In this document: piece by piece, positions 25,207 through 34,459 of the stretch
Position numbering within the stretch: the first letter of the stretch is position 1
Layout: each line of letters begins with the position of its first letter
DNA from: Lishizhenia sp965656535
GTDB lineage: Bacteria; Bacteroidota; Bacteroidia; Flavobacteriales_D; Crocinitomicaceae
Assembly: GCA_965656535.1 (NCBI GenBank)
Contig: CBFHKX010000003.1
Span: 124,001 to 188,000 of the forward strand
Length of the DNA stretch: 64,000 nt
Direction of reading: 5' to 3'
The notes under the pieces: generated by a model
What the model was told of the DNA's origin: nothing
Databases searched by the model: none
The model's input: only the letters and a program-made list of their open reading frames with translations
Position numbers and translations under genes: made by a program

Positions 25207-26177
25207 CTTTTAATAACCCTTTCAACAGGTTTATGTTGCGGAGTATAGTCGTTATTTTTGAAATTAAGGTATAAATTATCTTCTGCATACCATTTCCACA
25301 AAAAGCCACCAGCTACAAATGGTTGTGAGTACACCTCCTCAAAAAACACTTCGTATCCAAGTTCTTGTAAGGCTAAATTCACCTCTAATTCCTTCTGGTA
25401 TTCAATTTCCCATTGCTTTCCAAGGGCTTTGTTCGTACTTCTATATCCAAACTCAGTAAAAACAATCTTTTTATTGTGTTTTAAGCTGGTTTCTTTCATG
25501 CGTTTAACCCGCTTTTGCCAACTTTTTTTGAGTTCATGCTTTGATGGATTGTTTTCATTTGAGATTGGAAAGTAGCAATCAATCCCAATATAATCAAGTT
25601 CTTCCCAAAATGGGACGTTAAAGTAGTTATCCCAATTCGCTGCGTAGGTTATTTTCCCCGAGTATATTGCTCTTACTTTGTTAATAAGAAGTACAAAGAA
25701 ATCTGGATCGTGATTAACGGCATTTTTTAATTCTACTCCAATGCAAAAAGCTTCAATTTGTTGATCTTCTGCAAAATGTGCAAAATCTAGGATTCTTTTC
25801 TCGTAAGTATTTTGCCAAATTTTCCAATCTGAATTAGAGAAATTTAGATTGCCTGCCCAACCTACATTTTTAATCCAAATATGAGGTTTTAGCATTATTT
25901 TTTTCTTAGAAAAGTGCGCTTGATTAATAACAGCAATCATGTTTTCCTTAAAGTCGCCATAATAGTTGTCTTTAGTTTCATAGGCTATTTCTGTATTTCC
26001 TTCATGCATAATCATAAAAGGAGTAAGTGCAATATAATTTGCATTTATTCTATCGAGTGGGGTAATATAATTAGTTATACCTTCACTTTGAGCAGAAACA
26101 AAGTTTACACCATTTATTTTTTGTCCAAAACCAAGAGTAGCTATAACAAGACAGGAAAAGACAATTAATTTACACAT
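25188..26177 (-). CDS. GH113-like glycoside hydrolase, paralog 1
   Basis: A 329-residue protein with a cleavable signal peptide (about residues 1-18, ending GFGQ) and no lipobox. It has the same barrel landmarks as its neighbour: KIMLKPHIW, catalytic Glu in CIGVELKN, Glu in IVFTEFGYRS, and GGFLWKWY. So one copy is probably soluble in the periplasm or secreted, while the other is lipid-anchored. It lies 3 bp after the lipoprotein gene at 26181 and overlaps the next gene by 19 bp. Confidence 0.8.
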   Translation of the reverse strand: MCKLIVFSCLVIATLGFGQKINGVNFVSAQSEGITNYITPLDRINANYIALTPFMIMHEGNTEIAYETKDNYYGDFKENMIAVINQAHFSKKKIMLKPHIWIKNVGWAGNLNFSNSDWKIWQNTYEKRILDFAHFAEDQQIEAFCIGVELKNAVNHDPDFFVLLINKVRAIYSGKITYAANWDNYFNVPFWEELDYIGIDCYFPISNENNPSKHELKKSWQKRVKRMKETSLKHNKKIVFTEFGYRSTNKALGKQWEIEYQKELEVNLALQELGYEVFFEEVYSQPFVAGGFLWKWYAEDNLYLNFKNNDYTPQHKPVERVIKRWYSKK

Positions 26178-26180
26178 ACT

Positions 26181-26921
26181 TTAAGGTGTGTTAAATGATT
26201 TTTGAGCAAAAGAATTTACCCAATTATCATCACTAACAGACATTAACGTAAAGGTGTAGTTTTTATTATTTTCTAAAGTTGGATTTATTTCAGAAGTAAT
26301 GTTTAATACAACATTTGAAAGGTCATAAAATGTAAAGTTGGATTCTTGAGTGTATGTTCCAGAGATTAAGTTATTCTCATGATTTGAGATTACTTGGAAA
26401 TGTATAACATCTTCTGGTCCATTTTCCCAGCTAAAGGAAGGGTTTAAATTGGTGCTTGAAATCGAAATTGTTTCTGGGTTCCAAACAGTTGGTTTATCTT
26501 GTATTTTGATTTGAACAGGATCGCATATTCGGATAGAATCATTTACCAAATAAGTCATAATTGCCCATCTGTTATTTTTGTTTTTACCTAAAGGGAGTCG
26601 CTTTAAGTATCCATTGAATAGATCTTTACTAAGCACCTCTTTTTCAAAATATAAAGAATGGTCTGTTTCATCTAAATTTACGTCGTTTGTTTCGTAGTAT
26701 CTAAAATTTGTAGCACCTTCTACTGGATAGAAAAAGAAGGACACAGGGTTATTTTTATCTCCCATAAATCCATCTTGCATTCCGGCAGCACAAGCGATAA
26801 TGAATTCATCCGATCTTTTAATATTTTGCAAATCATCTTGCAGACTTTCGGTGGAGTTTTTTGTGCAAGCAGAAAAACATACCACAAGTAGAAGCAATAA
26901 GCTATTGAGTTTAGTGTACAT
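26181..26921 (-). CDS. Lipoprotein of unknown function
   Basis: A 246-residue lipoprotein with a signal ending CFSAC. The rest is beta-rich with many Asn and aromatic residues and could hold fibronectin-like domains (FSWENGPEDVIHFQV around residues 168-182), but I cannot assign it. It starts inside the end of the DUF547/barrel gene (11-bp overlap) and is followed after 3 bp by the GH113-like genes. Confidence 0.65.
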   Translation of the reverse strand: MYTKLNSLLLLLVVCFSACTKNSTESLQDDLQNIKRSDEFIIACAAGMQDGFMGDKNNPVSFFFYPVEGATNFRYYETNDVNLDETDHSLYFEKEVLSKDLFNGYLKRLPLGKNKNNRWAIMTYLVNDSIRICDPVQIKIQDKPTVWNPETISISSTNLNPSFSWENGPEDVIHFQVISNHENNLISGTYTQESNFTFYDLSNVVLNITSEINPTLENNKNYTFTLMSVSDDNWVNSFAQKSFNTP

Positions 26922-28515
26922 ATCGGATACCGATGTTAAACGTATTTCCTAAGCCTGAATTTGTACCGCGTAGAAACTTTGTATAGAGTAGTTCTAGATT
27001 TATTTTTTTAGATAGCTGATATTTAGTTCCTATTCCTGCAGCACTAAAGTCGGCTGCTGTAGTAATTCCGTCATTAAAAGAATTGGGGTTGAGTTGATGT
27101 CTGATTGTATGCGAAGCCAAAGCATAAAACGTAAGTTTATTCGTAGGGAAATAGGAGTATATGGCAGTAAATGGAATGTCTAGCGCACTGGCTTGTTCAT
27201 CTCGGTAACCGAATCGATACCATAAATCACCCTCTAAAAATAATTGCGATTTTCTAAAGTCTTTAACATAGAAAAACTGTGTCCAAGACTGTATTCTGTC
27301 CCAGTCTAAAAAGAAAAGGGCTTCATTTTGAGGTGTTGCATCGTCATTTGGCCTACCTTCTGCGTTGTTTGTGGTTGGAAAAAGTAGACTACTTTGTATA
27401 GTAAAGTTAGATTCGCTTTTAAAGGGCTGAATCTTTATTCTTGGACCTACATAAGATACTCCAACACGAGAGGTAGGAGTATTTGTTAGCGTAAACGCTT
27501 CACTAATACCGCCGAAATCTTCACTATCTCTGACAATTCCAGAGCTTGCAAATTTTATATCTGCTCCTAAATTAATGCGAGCATTCTTAGTTATACCAAA
27601 GGTTACTTGTAAAAGAGTTGAGTAAAAGGATTCTCTAAAACCGCTAAATGTTTGACCCATCCACTCAGATTTTTTCTGTGTGTATAATGCGTTGAATACA
27701 GAGATATCAAATTTCCCAAGTTTTAATAAACTACCGGCATTGTAAGTTTGTAAGTTAAAACCAACTTCGCTAGTAGAACCAGGTTGGTACGTAGGGTTAG
27801 GTATTATTTCATTTTTATCATTTATACTCCAATCATATGCATAATAATCGTATTTTGATTTTGAAATAGGGTTGTCACGGTAACTGTTTATATAGTCTAC
27901 AACCGATTTGCCATCTGTTGTAAAATCTTCCGTGTACCACTTAAATATTTCAGATATTAGTAATTTTTCGCTCGTTACTTTAATAAAGTTTGGGTTGTTT
28001 AATGCTTTTTTAGTTTGCTGCTCGAGTTGTTGTTCTAATTTTTCAGGTGTATAAGCTTGGTTTATAATTGGAGGACAACCAATTGCACCACAAACGAGGA
28101 CAAAGTGTAATCGCGCGTCAAGATAGCTTGGTCGCATAAAATCATTTTCTAAACTATTTAAGGTTAGCATTACACCTCCTATATTGTGTTTTTTTACATC
28201 AAAAAAACCACTAATATTCATTGGAGATGTAGTAGGGTAGTTCTCAGTTAATTGCTGAATTACTAGTAGATTATAAGCATTAATTAAAAATGCTTTCTGC
28301 GTAGTTTTTTCTAAAGAAGTATAGTCGATTTTTGCTATTGCATCTATTAACTCGGCTAAGTTATTTTCATTTTTAATGTTTTGATAATCAACTTTTCCAG
28401 CGCTTACATACTGTTCTAATAAAGTGTTAGTTTTACTAAAAAACGAAGAAATATCTTGTGCAAAATTGTTCACTGTTAAGCAGATAGGTAGTAAAATAGC
28501 AATTAGTTTTATCAT
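26911..28515 (-). CDS. DUF547 domain fused to an outer-membrane beta-barrel
   Basis: A 534-residue exported protein with a signal peptide (residues 1-19, NNFAQ). Residues about 25-230 are a DUF547 domain: KAFLINAYNLLVIQQL, then LARLHFVLVCGAIGCPP-type residues, then FKWYTEDF. From about residue 260 to the end the chain consists of amphipathic strands ending NTFNIGIRYVH, as in an outer-membrane barrel. DUF547 has a papain/transglutaminase-like pattern but no established role. The combination suggests a surface or periplasmic domain tethered to its own barrel. It is the first gene of a four-gene cluster and is divergent from panB. Confidence 0.72.
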   Translation of the reverse strand: MIKLIAILLPICLTVNNFAQDISSFFSKTNTLLEQYVSAGKVDYQNIKNENNLAELIDAIAKIDYTSLEKTTQKAFLINAYNLLVIQQLTENYPTTSPMNISGFFDVKKHNIGGVMLTLNSLENDFMRPSYLDARLHFVLVCGAIGCPPIINQAYTPEKLEQQLEQQTKKALNNPNFIKVTSEKLLISEIFKWYTEDFTTDGKSVVDYINSYRDNPISKSKYDYYAYDWSINDKNEIIPNPTYQPGSTSEVGFNLQTYNAGSLLKLGKFDISVFNALYTQKKSEWMGQTFSGFRESFYSTLLQVTFGITKNARINLGADIKFASSGIVRDSEDFGGISEAFTLTNTPTSRVGVSYVGPRIKIQPFKSESNFTIQSSLLFPTTNNAEGRPNDDATPQNEALFFLDWDRIQSWTQFFYVKDFRKSQLFLEGDLWYRFGYRDEQASALDIPFTAIYSYFPTNKLTFYALASHTIRHQLNPNSFNDGITTAADFSAAGIGTKYQLSKKINLELLYTKFLRGTNSGLGNTFNIGIRYVH

Positions 28516-28630
28516 GGTTTCTCTTTTATTCTTCTCTTGGTCGATATACTACATACATACTTACAGAAGCTTGACATTTATTTTTAGACAAATTGATATG
28601 CACCTTACTGTTGTTGATTTTATTTGTTTT

Positions 28631-28662
28631 TTGCATTTTTTTAAAAACATATCTTACATTTG
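28631..28662 (+). promoter_or_regulatory. panB: Promoter of panB
   Basis: TTG (28631-28633), a 21-bp spacer and TACATTTG (28655-28662) match the consensus. The panB ATG follows 19 bp later. Confidence 0.7.
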
Positions 28663-28681
28663 TTTCAAATACAAAATTGGT

Positions 28682-29497
28682 ATGTCTGTACACACAAAAA
28701 TAAAGAGAGTAACTACCCACGTTTTACAAGAAATGAAGAATGCAGGTGTTAAAATTTCTATGCTTACGGGATATGATTTTTCTATGGCTAGAATTATCGA
28801 TACTGCAGGTATTGATGTTATTCTTGTTGGAGATTCGGCTTCTAACGTAATGGCTGGTCATGAAACAACACTTCCCATTACCTTAGATCAAATGATTTAT
28901 CATGCTTCTTCTGTTGTGAGAGCAGTAGAACGAGCTTTAGTAGTGGTAGATATGCCTTTTGGATCTTACCAAGGTAATTCAAAAGAAGCTTTGTCTAATG
29001 CTATTCGTATTATGAAAGAGTCGGGTGGTCATGCTGTAAAATTAGAAGGTGGACAAGAAGTTATCGAATCCATTTCAAGAATTTTAACGGCTGGTATTCC
29101 TGTTATGGGACATTTAGGTTTAACACCTCAATCCATATATAAATTTGGAACATACGTAGTAAGAGCCAAAGAAAATGAAGAAGCAGAAAGATTAATTGAA
29201 GACGCTAAAGCTCTTGAAGAAGCTGGTTGTTTTGCTATAGTGTTAGAAAAAATTCCGGCAGATTTAGCAGCAAAAGTTGCCAAAGAGGTTACTATTCCTA
29301 TTATAGGAATTGGAGCTGGGAATGGAGTAGATGGTCAGGTATTGGTTGTTCATGATATGCTCGGTATAAACAACGAGTTTAATCCAAGGTTTTTAAGAAA
29401 ATACAATAATTTATACGAAGAAATGTTAGGTTCTTTTCACCGCTACATTGAAGATGTGAAAAGTGGAGATTTCCCAAATGAAGAAGAGCAGTACTAA
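28682..29497 (+). CDS. panB: 3-methyl-2-oxobutanoate hydroxymethyltransferase
   Basis: PanB makes ketopantoate from 2-oxoisovalerate and methylene-tetrahydrofolate in pantothenate (coenzyme A) synthesis. The 271-residue protein has the family pattern: KISMLTGYDFSMARIID, VILVGDSASNVMAGHETTLP (metal-binding Asp), VVVDMPFGSYQ, AVKLEGG, MGHLGLTPQS and IPIIGIGAGNGVDGQVLV. The frame is open upstream to 28424, but the ATG at 28682 follows a good promoter and gives the standard length. It is divergent from the DUF547 gene and convergent with the lipoprotein gene at 29520. Confidence 0.97.
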   Translation: MSVHTKIKRVTTHVLQEMKNAGVKISMLTGYDFSMARIIDTAGIDVILVGDSASNVMAGHETTLPITLDQMIYHASSVVRAVERALVVVDMPFGSYQGNSKEALSNAIRIMKESGGHAVKLEGGQEVIESISRILTAGIPVMGHLGLTPQSIYKFGTYVVRAKENEEAERLIEDAKALEEAGCFAIVLEKIPADLAAKVAKEVTIPIIGIGAGNGVDGQVLVVHDMLGINNEFNPRFLRKYNNLYEEMLGSFHRYIEDVKSGDFPNEEEQY

Positions 29498-29519
29498 TTA
29501 ATAAGTAGATTTAAATATT

Positions 29520-30089
29520 CTAAAAAACGGAAGGTAATGTACTTTTCGTTTTTTTTATATCTTCTATTTTTAAGTTATGACCCGAAAATTTGGCACTTAG
29601 ATGTATTATTTTGGATTTGTGTTGATCGAGTTGTTTGATGTTTTTCAGCTTGCAACTGGTTTCAAAATATATACTTCCGTTTTGTAGGTCAACTTTAGTA
29701 ATTTTATTTGTTCCGTCAAGAGATATGTACATTTCATGCTCATAAATAAACGTTACTCTACAATATCCGTCTTTTAAAGAATACTGTTTCGCGAGCAAAA
29801 TGTTTTTATCTCTTATTTCTAAAAATAAAGATGAATTTTGATTGAATACCAACGAAGCGATTAGGGTTTCATCTTCAAAACTGAGTTTACTTTCTGGTCT
29901 AAGTTGATTGTATAGAATAGTTGAAGAGCTTCCTATCGAAAACTGAAAATTTCCTGCAGCTTTTAAATCAGGCTCTTTAACCGTAGTTTCTTTTTGAATA
30001 GTTTCTTTTTTTAAAGGCATATCTATTTTTATGCTTTCCTCACAAGAAAGCACCATTGATACAAATATTAGATACGAAAAAAAACGCAT
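29520..30089 (-). CDS. Lipoprotein of unknown function
   Basis: A 189-residue lipoprotein with a short signal ending VLSC, then EES, a charged linker and a beta-rich domain (about residues 50-180). No family is recognised. It stands between convergent panB (23 bp away) and the FKBP gene, whose stop is 83 bp upstream. That gap holds a small inverted repeat, CGAATA-ATA-TATTCG. Confidence 0.65.
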   Translation of the reverse strand: MRFFSYLIFVSMVLSCEESIKIDMPLKKETIQKETTVKEPDLKAAGNFQFSIGSSSTILYNQLRPESKLSFEDETLIASLVFNQNSSLFLEIRDKNILLAKQYSLKDGYCRVTFIYEHEMYISLDGTNKITKVDLQNGSIYFETSCKLKNIKQLDQHKSKIIHLSAKFSGHNLKIEDIKKTKSTLPSVF

Positions 30090-30172
30090 TCACTTTTTTT
30101 TCAAAGAAACAAAAGCGCTTGAAAAACGAATAATATATTCGATAAAGGATTGACTGTTAGGGTTGAATGTAG

Positions 30173-30640
30173 TTAAATTACCTTTTTAAGTGTTAAATCA
30201 AAGATTAAGACTGAATTTGCTGGTACAAGTCCTGTTTCATTATCTGCATAGCCTAAGTGAGGAGGAATAATTATTTTTATTTTACCCATTGGAGATATCA
30301 ATTGTAAGGCTTCTTGCCAGCCATATATTAACTCTTTTACCTTAAATTTCAATGCATCCTTTTCTTCAATTTCTTGGAAAACTTCCCCGTCAATAAGACT
30401 TCCTGTGTAGTAAAACAGAACTTCATCGTTCATTAATAGTTGTGTAGTGTTAATTGTATCTTTTTCTTGTTCAAAAATATGGTAATAGAGTCCGGATTCC
30501 GTTTTGTTAAACTCAAGTTCTTGTGATAAGAGATACTCTTCTATTTGAGAATTGAAATTTTCTTTATCCTTTTCAGAATAGGTTTCTCCACAGCCTATAA
30601 ATAAGAACGACAAAGCGAAAGATAAGAGAGATAAACGCAT
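30173..30640 (-). CDS. FKBP-type peptidyl-prolyl isomerase lipoprotein
   Basis: A 155-residue lipoprotein with a signal ending FIGC. After a helical region (about 20-60) it has an FKBP domain: DEVLFYYTGSLIDGEVFQEI, then GWQEALQLISPMGKIKIIIPPHLGYAD and PANSVLIFDLTL, the usual C terminus. It should fold or hold proteins in the periplasm. The ATG at 30640 is preferred over one 66 codons upstream, which would lie inside the TraB-family gene. It starts 1 bp after that gene's stop. Confidence 0.85.
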   Translation of the reverse strand: MRLSLLSFALSFLFIGCGETYSEKDKENFNSQIEEYLLSQELEFNKTESGLYYHIFEQEKDTINTTQLLMNDEVLFYYTGSLIDGEVFQEIEEKDALKFKVKELIYGWQEALQLISPMGKIKIIIPPHLGYADNETGLVPANSVLIFDLTLKKVI

Positions 30641-30641
30641 T

Positions 30642-31559
30642 TTAAAGGTGTATTGGGGTAAGTGTATAATTTTCCTTTTGTAGTAATTCAATAATACCTT
30701 CTTTACCGTAAAGGTGTGCTGCGCCAACTGCAATAAAGGCATTGTTTTTTTTAATAATCTTCTTAATTTTAGGTATCCAATTTTTGTTTCTGTTTTCAAG
30801 AAGTTGCACTTCAGTTGGATCGAGGTTTTTGCCTTCATCTTTGACCATGTAATACAGAGAGTCTATCCTTTGGTTTTTGTATAAACGCTGCATGTCGTTT
30901 AACTCATTTTCATATGTATCATAGGTTCTTATTACTTGCATAACCATTTCTGCCTGTTCGGACTTATTTAGATTATCAAATAGCTCCATTTGTTCCTGCG
31001 CAGTTTCTAAGCCAATTGTTTCTATTTCATTTTCTTTGGCTATGTTGTTCATATTAACCTCGTAGCTCTTTGCATCCTGACCAAATTGTTTAACGGTTGC
31101 CATTTGTACAACGGCTAAGGGTTTCATTTTGGAAAAAGAAAGGTCTACCAATCTTTTCTCCAATCCTAATTGCTCTTTTAAAAACGTATAAACCGAATCT
31201 AATTGTTCTTCATTAAAAAAATCAAAAAAAGATCCTTCTTCTAACGTTATAAGAGCCAAACTCTCTTGTACATTTGGTATACCATTAATTTCTAGAACTA
31301 ATTTTTCTGCTTTTTCAATTCTCTGTTTTAAACTTTCTGGAAAAAACCAATACTTTTCTTGAATTAGATGCATGGTTCCAAATAAATAAGACGGATTTTT
31401 CAAATTTTTTCCATCAATTCTCCAGAGTAACGACATATCTGTTGGAGTATCGTTACCGACATCAATTTGTTCTTTAAGGATTTTGTTTTTAACCGGGTTA
31501 AAGCAACTCGATAGAAAAAAAATAGGGAAAAGTAGAGGTAGGAATAGTTTTGTTCTCAT
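30642..31559 (-). CDS. TraB/GumN family lipoprotein
   Basis: A 305-residue lipoprotein with a signal ending LSSC. It carries the TraB/GumN landmarks: YLFGTMHL (about residues 58-65), IGLETAQEQ in the middle and FIAVGAAHLYGKEGI near the end. Family members are proposed to be metalloproteases because of the GTMH and GxxH motifs. It overlaps the upstream methyltransferase gene by 4 bp and is followed after 1 bp by the FKBP gene. Confidence 0.85.
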   Translation of the reverse strand: MRTKLFLPLLFPIFFLSSCFNPVKNKILKEQIDVGNDTPTDMSLLWRIDGKNLKNPSYLFGTMHLIQEKYWFFPESLKQRIEKAEKLVLEINGIPNVQESLALITLEEGSFFDFFNEEQLDSVYTFLKEQLGLEKRLVDLSFSKMKPLAVVQMATVKQFGQDAKSYEVNMNNIAKENEIETIGLETAQEQMELFDNLNKSEQAEMVMQVIRTYDTYENELNDMQRLYKNQRIDSLYYMVKDEGKNLDPTEVQLLENRNKNWIPKIKKIIKKNNAFIAVGAAHLYGKEGIIELLQKENYTLTPIHL

Positions 31560-32266
31560 GTTAATCGTTTTAGTTCTGCCAGATAGCTGTAACCATCTTC
31601 AATTACTAGACGTATTTCAAGTCCCACATTTGTAGCTGCTTCTTTAAGTTTTTCATAATCAACATAGAGCCAGTTAAACTCTTCACTCTCCACGCCATCG
31701 TATTCATTTTTGAATTGAAACTCTCCGTAGTAGTTCGTATTGAGGTCTACCCAAAAACCACCTTCGTCATCTTCATATAAATACTTAATGTCAGTTGAAT
31801 CGCAAAGCATTATTCCGCCGGGAGAAAGTCGTTCTTTGGCTTTCAGTAGCGTGTTTTCTAAGTTGGCAAGTGTTCCGGCAATACCTATACCATTCATCAT
31901 CCAGAGTAAGGTGTCAAACCCTGTTTCTTTAAAAAGATAAAAATCTTGATGATGAGCAGATAATCCGATTGACTTCTGGTATTCTACTGCACCTTTAGAG
32001 GTGTCTAGCGTGGTTACTTGAAACCCTTTATCAATTAAATACTGGGCATGCACACCTGCACACGCACCAACATCCAATATTTTACCTTTACACATGTTTA
32101 AAGCAATTTGCTCTATTTTTGGCATTTCATCAAAGGTTCTAAACAGATAATCAACGGGCATTACGTCGTCATCGCACATGTCTGAATGCACAATAATTTC
32201 TTCACCTTTTTTTCCATTAATATAGGCTGATATGGCTTTTCCGTAGGGGTCGTTAATAAATTTCAT
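31556..32266 (-). CDS. Class I SAM-dependent methyltransferase
   Basis: A 236-residue protein with motif I KILDVGACAGVHAQYL (about residues 63-78) and the acidic strand VTTLDTSKGAVEYQ. TLLWMMNGIGIAG and LSPGGIMLCDSTD follow, as in small-molecule methyltransferases. The substrate is unknown. It overlaps its upstream neighbour by one base (TAATG) and its downstream neighbour by 4 bp. Confidence 0.82.
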   Translation of the reverse strand: MKFINDPYGKAISAYINGKKGEEIIVHSDMCDDDVMPVDYLFRTFDEMPKIEQIALNMCKGKILDVGACAGVHAQYLIDKGFQVTTLDTSKGAVEYQKSIGLSAHHQDFYLFKETGFDTLLWMMNGIGIAGTLANLENTLLKAKERLSPGGIMLCDSTDIKYLYEDDEGGFWVDLNTNYYGEFQFKNEYDGVESEEFNWLYVDYEKLKEAATNVGLEIRLVIEDGYSYLAELKRLT

Positions 32267-32826
32267 TAAATGTCAAGATCATCTATATTGTCAAATTCTT
32301 GTTCGGAATACTCATCTAGTTCCTCATCAAAATCGTCAAATCCTTCTAAATAGTGATTTGCGTCCATTTTTTCGGAGGTAAACTGTAAGTCAACATTATC
32401 TATATCTCCTTTAGAGTTTTCATCTGGAGCTTCGCCTACTTTTAGTACAACTTGTGCCATGGAAACTGGGTTTTTCTCAATCCCTAACAATTCAATCAAG
32501 AAAATCCACATGTTTAGGAAGTCGTGCACCAAAATTAACTTCTGGTTGGGAGCTTCTATGTGTTGCCTAATCATTGTATTGTTCATTAATGAAGGAGCAC
32601 TATCATCTTCGTTAAACGACATATCCATAAGCGTTATTTCATGGCCTTTATCCCAATCTTCATTACTTACATAGAACGATGCCATTTGTTCTCCTTGAAA
32701 GTTAAAAGCAGTTAAAATAGTTTTATAAAGTCTTTCAAAACTATCTCCATCGTTAATCAAGATATCTCTAAATACTTCTTCTTTAGATTCAGAATCTAAT
32801 AATACACGGAATTTTAATGCTGGCAT
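32266..32826 (-). CDS. pRiA4b ORF-3-like domain protein
   Basis: A 186-residue protein. Residues 3-140 follow the pRiA4b ORF-3/IS1096-passenger-like pattern (KFRVLLD, then DSFERLYKTILTAFNFQGEQ and ASFYVSNEDWDKG). The last 50 residues are strongly acidic (FDDFDEELDEYSEQEFD). Such proteins are common single-copy genes in Bacteroidota; their function is unknown and the name does not imply a transposon here. It begins a four-gene minus-strand operon (methyltransferase, TraB/GumN, FKBP). Confidence 0.78.
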   Translation of the reverse strand: MPALKFRVLLDSESKEEVFRDILINDGDSFERLYKTILTAFNFQGEQMASFYVSNEDWDKGHEITLMDMSFNEDDSAPSLMNNTMIRQHIEAPNQKLILVHDFLNMWIFLIELLGIEKNPVSMAQVVLKVGEAPDENSKGDIDNVDLQFTSEKMDANHYLEGFDDFDEELDEYSEQEFDNIDDLDI

Positions 32827-32869
32827 TCTTTTTTATTATTATATACAAATATAAGGTTAAGTTGTTGGC

Positions 32870-34294
32870 TTAATTAACAGATTGCTCTGAAATGTTAAGC
32901 TCTTTTGCTATTTCTAGCATCATTTGAAATGCAGGTGCATACTCATTTGGTATTTCGCCCTCAAGTATTGCTTCTTTAATGCGTGATTTTATAACACCAA
33001 TTTCATGACACGGTTGAATATTGAATGTTTCCATAATTATTTGACCTGAAATTGGTGGTTGGAAATTTCTAACGTGGTCTTTTTCTTCTACAGATTTTAG
33101 TTTTTCTCTTACGAGGTCAAAGTTTTTCTTATATTTTTTTACTTTGAATTCATTTTTAGAGGTGATATCTGCATTACACAGAGTCATTAAATCCTCAATA
33201 TCGTCACCAGCTTCATTGAGCAATCTACGAATTGCACTATCGGTTACATCTCCTTTAACAAGAGAAATAGGTCTTAAATGTAGTCGTACTAATTTTTGAA
33301 CATATTTCATCTTATTGTCTAAAGGTAAGCGCAAACGTTTAAAAATACGAGGAGTAATTTTAGCTCCAAGATCTTCATGACCATGAAAGGTCCACCCAAT
33401 TTTAGGATGAAATCTCTTTGTTGGTGCTTTTGCGATATCGTGCATAATAGCTGACCAGCGCAACCAAAGGTTTTCTGTGTTTTCAGAAATATTATCTAAC
33501 ACCTCTAATGTGTGGTAGAAATTATCTTTATGCGATTTACCATTTATGGTTTCTATCCCTTTCAAAGCAACAAGTTCAGGAAAAAATCGATTTAATAAAT
33601 CCGTTGCTTGTAAAAGTTTAAATCCTCGTGATGGAGTAGTGGAAAGTATAATTTTATTTAACTCATCTGTTATGCGTTCTTTTGAAATAATATCTAAACG
33701 TTCCGCATTCGCTTTTATGGCTTCTAAACTTTTGTGTTCTATTTTAAAATCGAGTTGTGTAGCAAAACGAATAGCTCGCATCATTCTTAGCGGGTCATCT
33801 GAGTAAGTGGTAGAAGGTTCAAGTGGAGTTTTTATTACTTGGTTATCTAAATCTTCCAATCCATTAAAAGGATCAATTATATCACCAAATGTATCTTCAT
33901 GCAGAGAAAGCGCCAGTGCGTTAATCGTAAAATCTCTTCTTTCTTGATCCTCTTGTAAGGTTCCGTTTTCTACAATTGGTTTTCTGCTATCCCTGTTGTA
34001 AGATTCTTTTCTTGCACCTACAAACTCTACTTCTAAATCTTTATAAACAAACTGCGCTGTACCGAAATTTTTGAAAATAGATACTTTTTTAACCCGTAAT
34101 TTGTTGGCCATTTTCTGAGCCAAATCCATTCCATTACCAATCACAACTATATCTATGTCTTTAGAAGGTCTGTTTAAGATCAAATCTCGTACGTAACCAC
34201 CAATAACATAAGCTTCTAGCTTTTCTTCAGTAACAAGTTGTTTGGCAACTTTAAAAACTGGGTGTTTGAGGTGTTCTGCGTAATTTGTTTTCAT
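32870..34294 (-). CDS. cca: CCA tRNA nucleotidyltransferase with HD domain
   Basis: A 474-residue class II nucleotidyltransferase of the poly(A) polymerase/CCA-adding type. It has VIGGYVRDLIL and DIDIVVIG (catalytic Asp pair) within the first 60 residues, RRDFTINALAL, then an HD-domain stretch, MHDIAKAPTKRF. It adds or repairs the 3' CCA of tRNAs. I take the ATG at 34294. A -7-like TATATTTG (34311-34304) lies 9 bp upstream, so the leader is very short. The product is longer than E. coli Cca, as usual for the HD-containing forms of this phylum. Confidence 0.92.
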   Translation of the reverse strand: MKTNYAEHLKHPVFKVAKQLVTEEKLEAYVIGGYVRDLILNRPSKDIDIVVIGNGMDLAQKMANKLRVKKVSIFKNFGTAQFVYKDLEVEFVGARKESYNRDSRKPIVENGTLQEDQERRDFTINALALSLHEDTFGDIIDPFNGLEDLDNQVIKTPLEPSTTYSDDPLRMMRAIRFATQLDFKIEHKSLEAIKANAERLDIISKERITDELNKIILSTTPSRGFKLLQATDLLNRFFPELVALKGIETINGKSHKDNFYHTLEVLDNISENTENLWLRWSAIMHDIAKAPTKRFHPKIGWTFHGHEDLGAKITPRIFKRLRLPLDNKMKYVQKLVRLHLRPISLVKGDVTDSAIRRLLNEAGDDIEDLMTLCNADITSKNEFKVKKYKKNFDLVREKLKSVEEKDHVRNFQPPISGQIIMETFNIQPCHEIGVIKSRIKEAILEGEIPNEYAPAFQMMLEIAKELNISEQSVN

Positions 34295-34410
34295 TTGACC
34301 GTGCAAATATAAGGAGTCTATTCTAATTGGTAGTTAAGAAGAGTAAAACCCTACTAATAAAATCATTTATGAGACTATTAGATAATTGTTATTGTATGTT
34401 TTTTTAGATA

Positions 34411-34440
34411 AAAAAAAGAGGACATTGATAGCCCTCTTTT
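34411..34440 (-). terminator. clpC: Terminator of clpC
   Basis: AAAAGAGG (34414-34421) pairs with CCTCTTTT (34433-34440). A T-run follows on the minus strand. Confidence 0.8.
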
Positions 34441-34459
34441 ATCTGTAATTCGGAATACT

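Noticed and set aside
28424..28681. N-terminal extension of panB
   Set aside because: It would overlap the divergent gene and the panB promoter, and gives a length unlike any PanB.
32266..32826. Transposon gene because of the IS1096/pRiA4b name
   Set aside because: No inverted repeats or transposase nearby; the family is a common chromosomal one.
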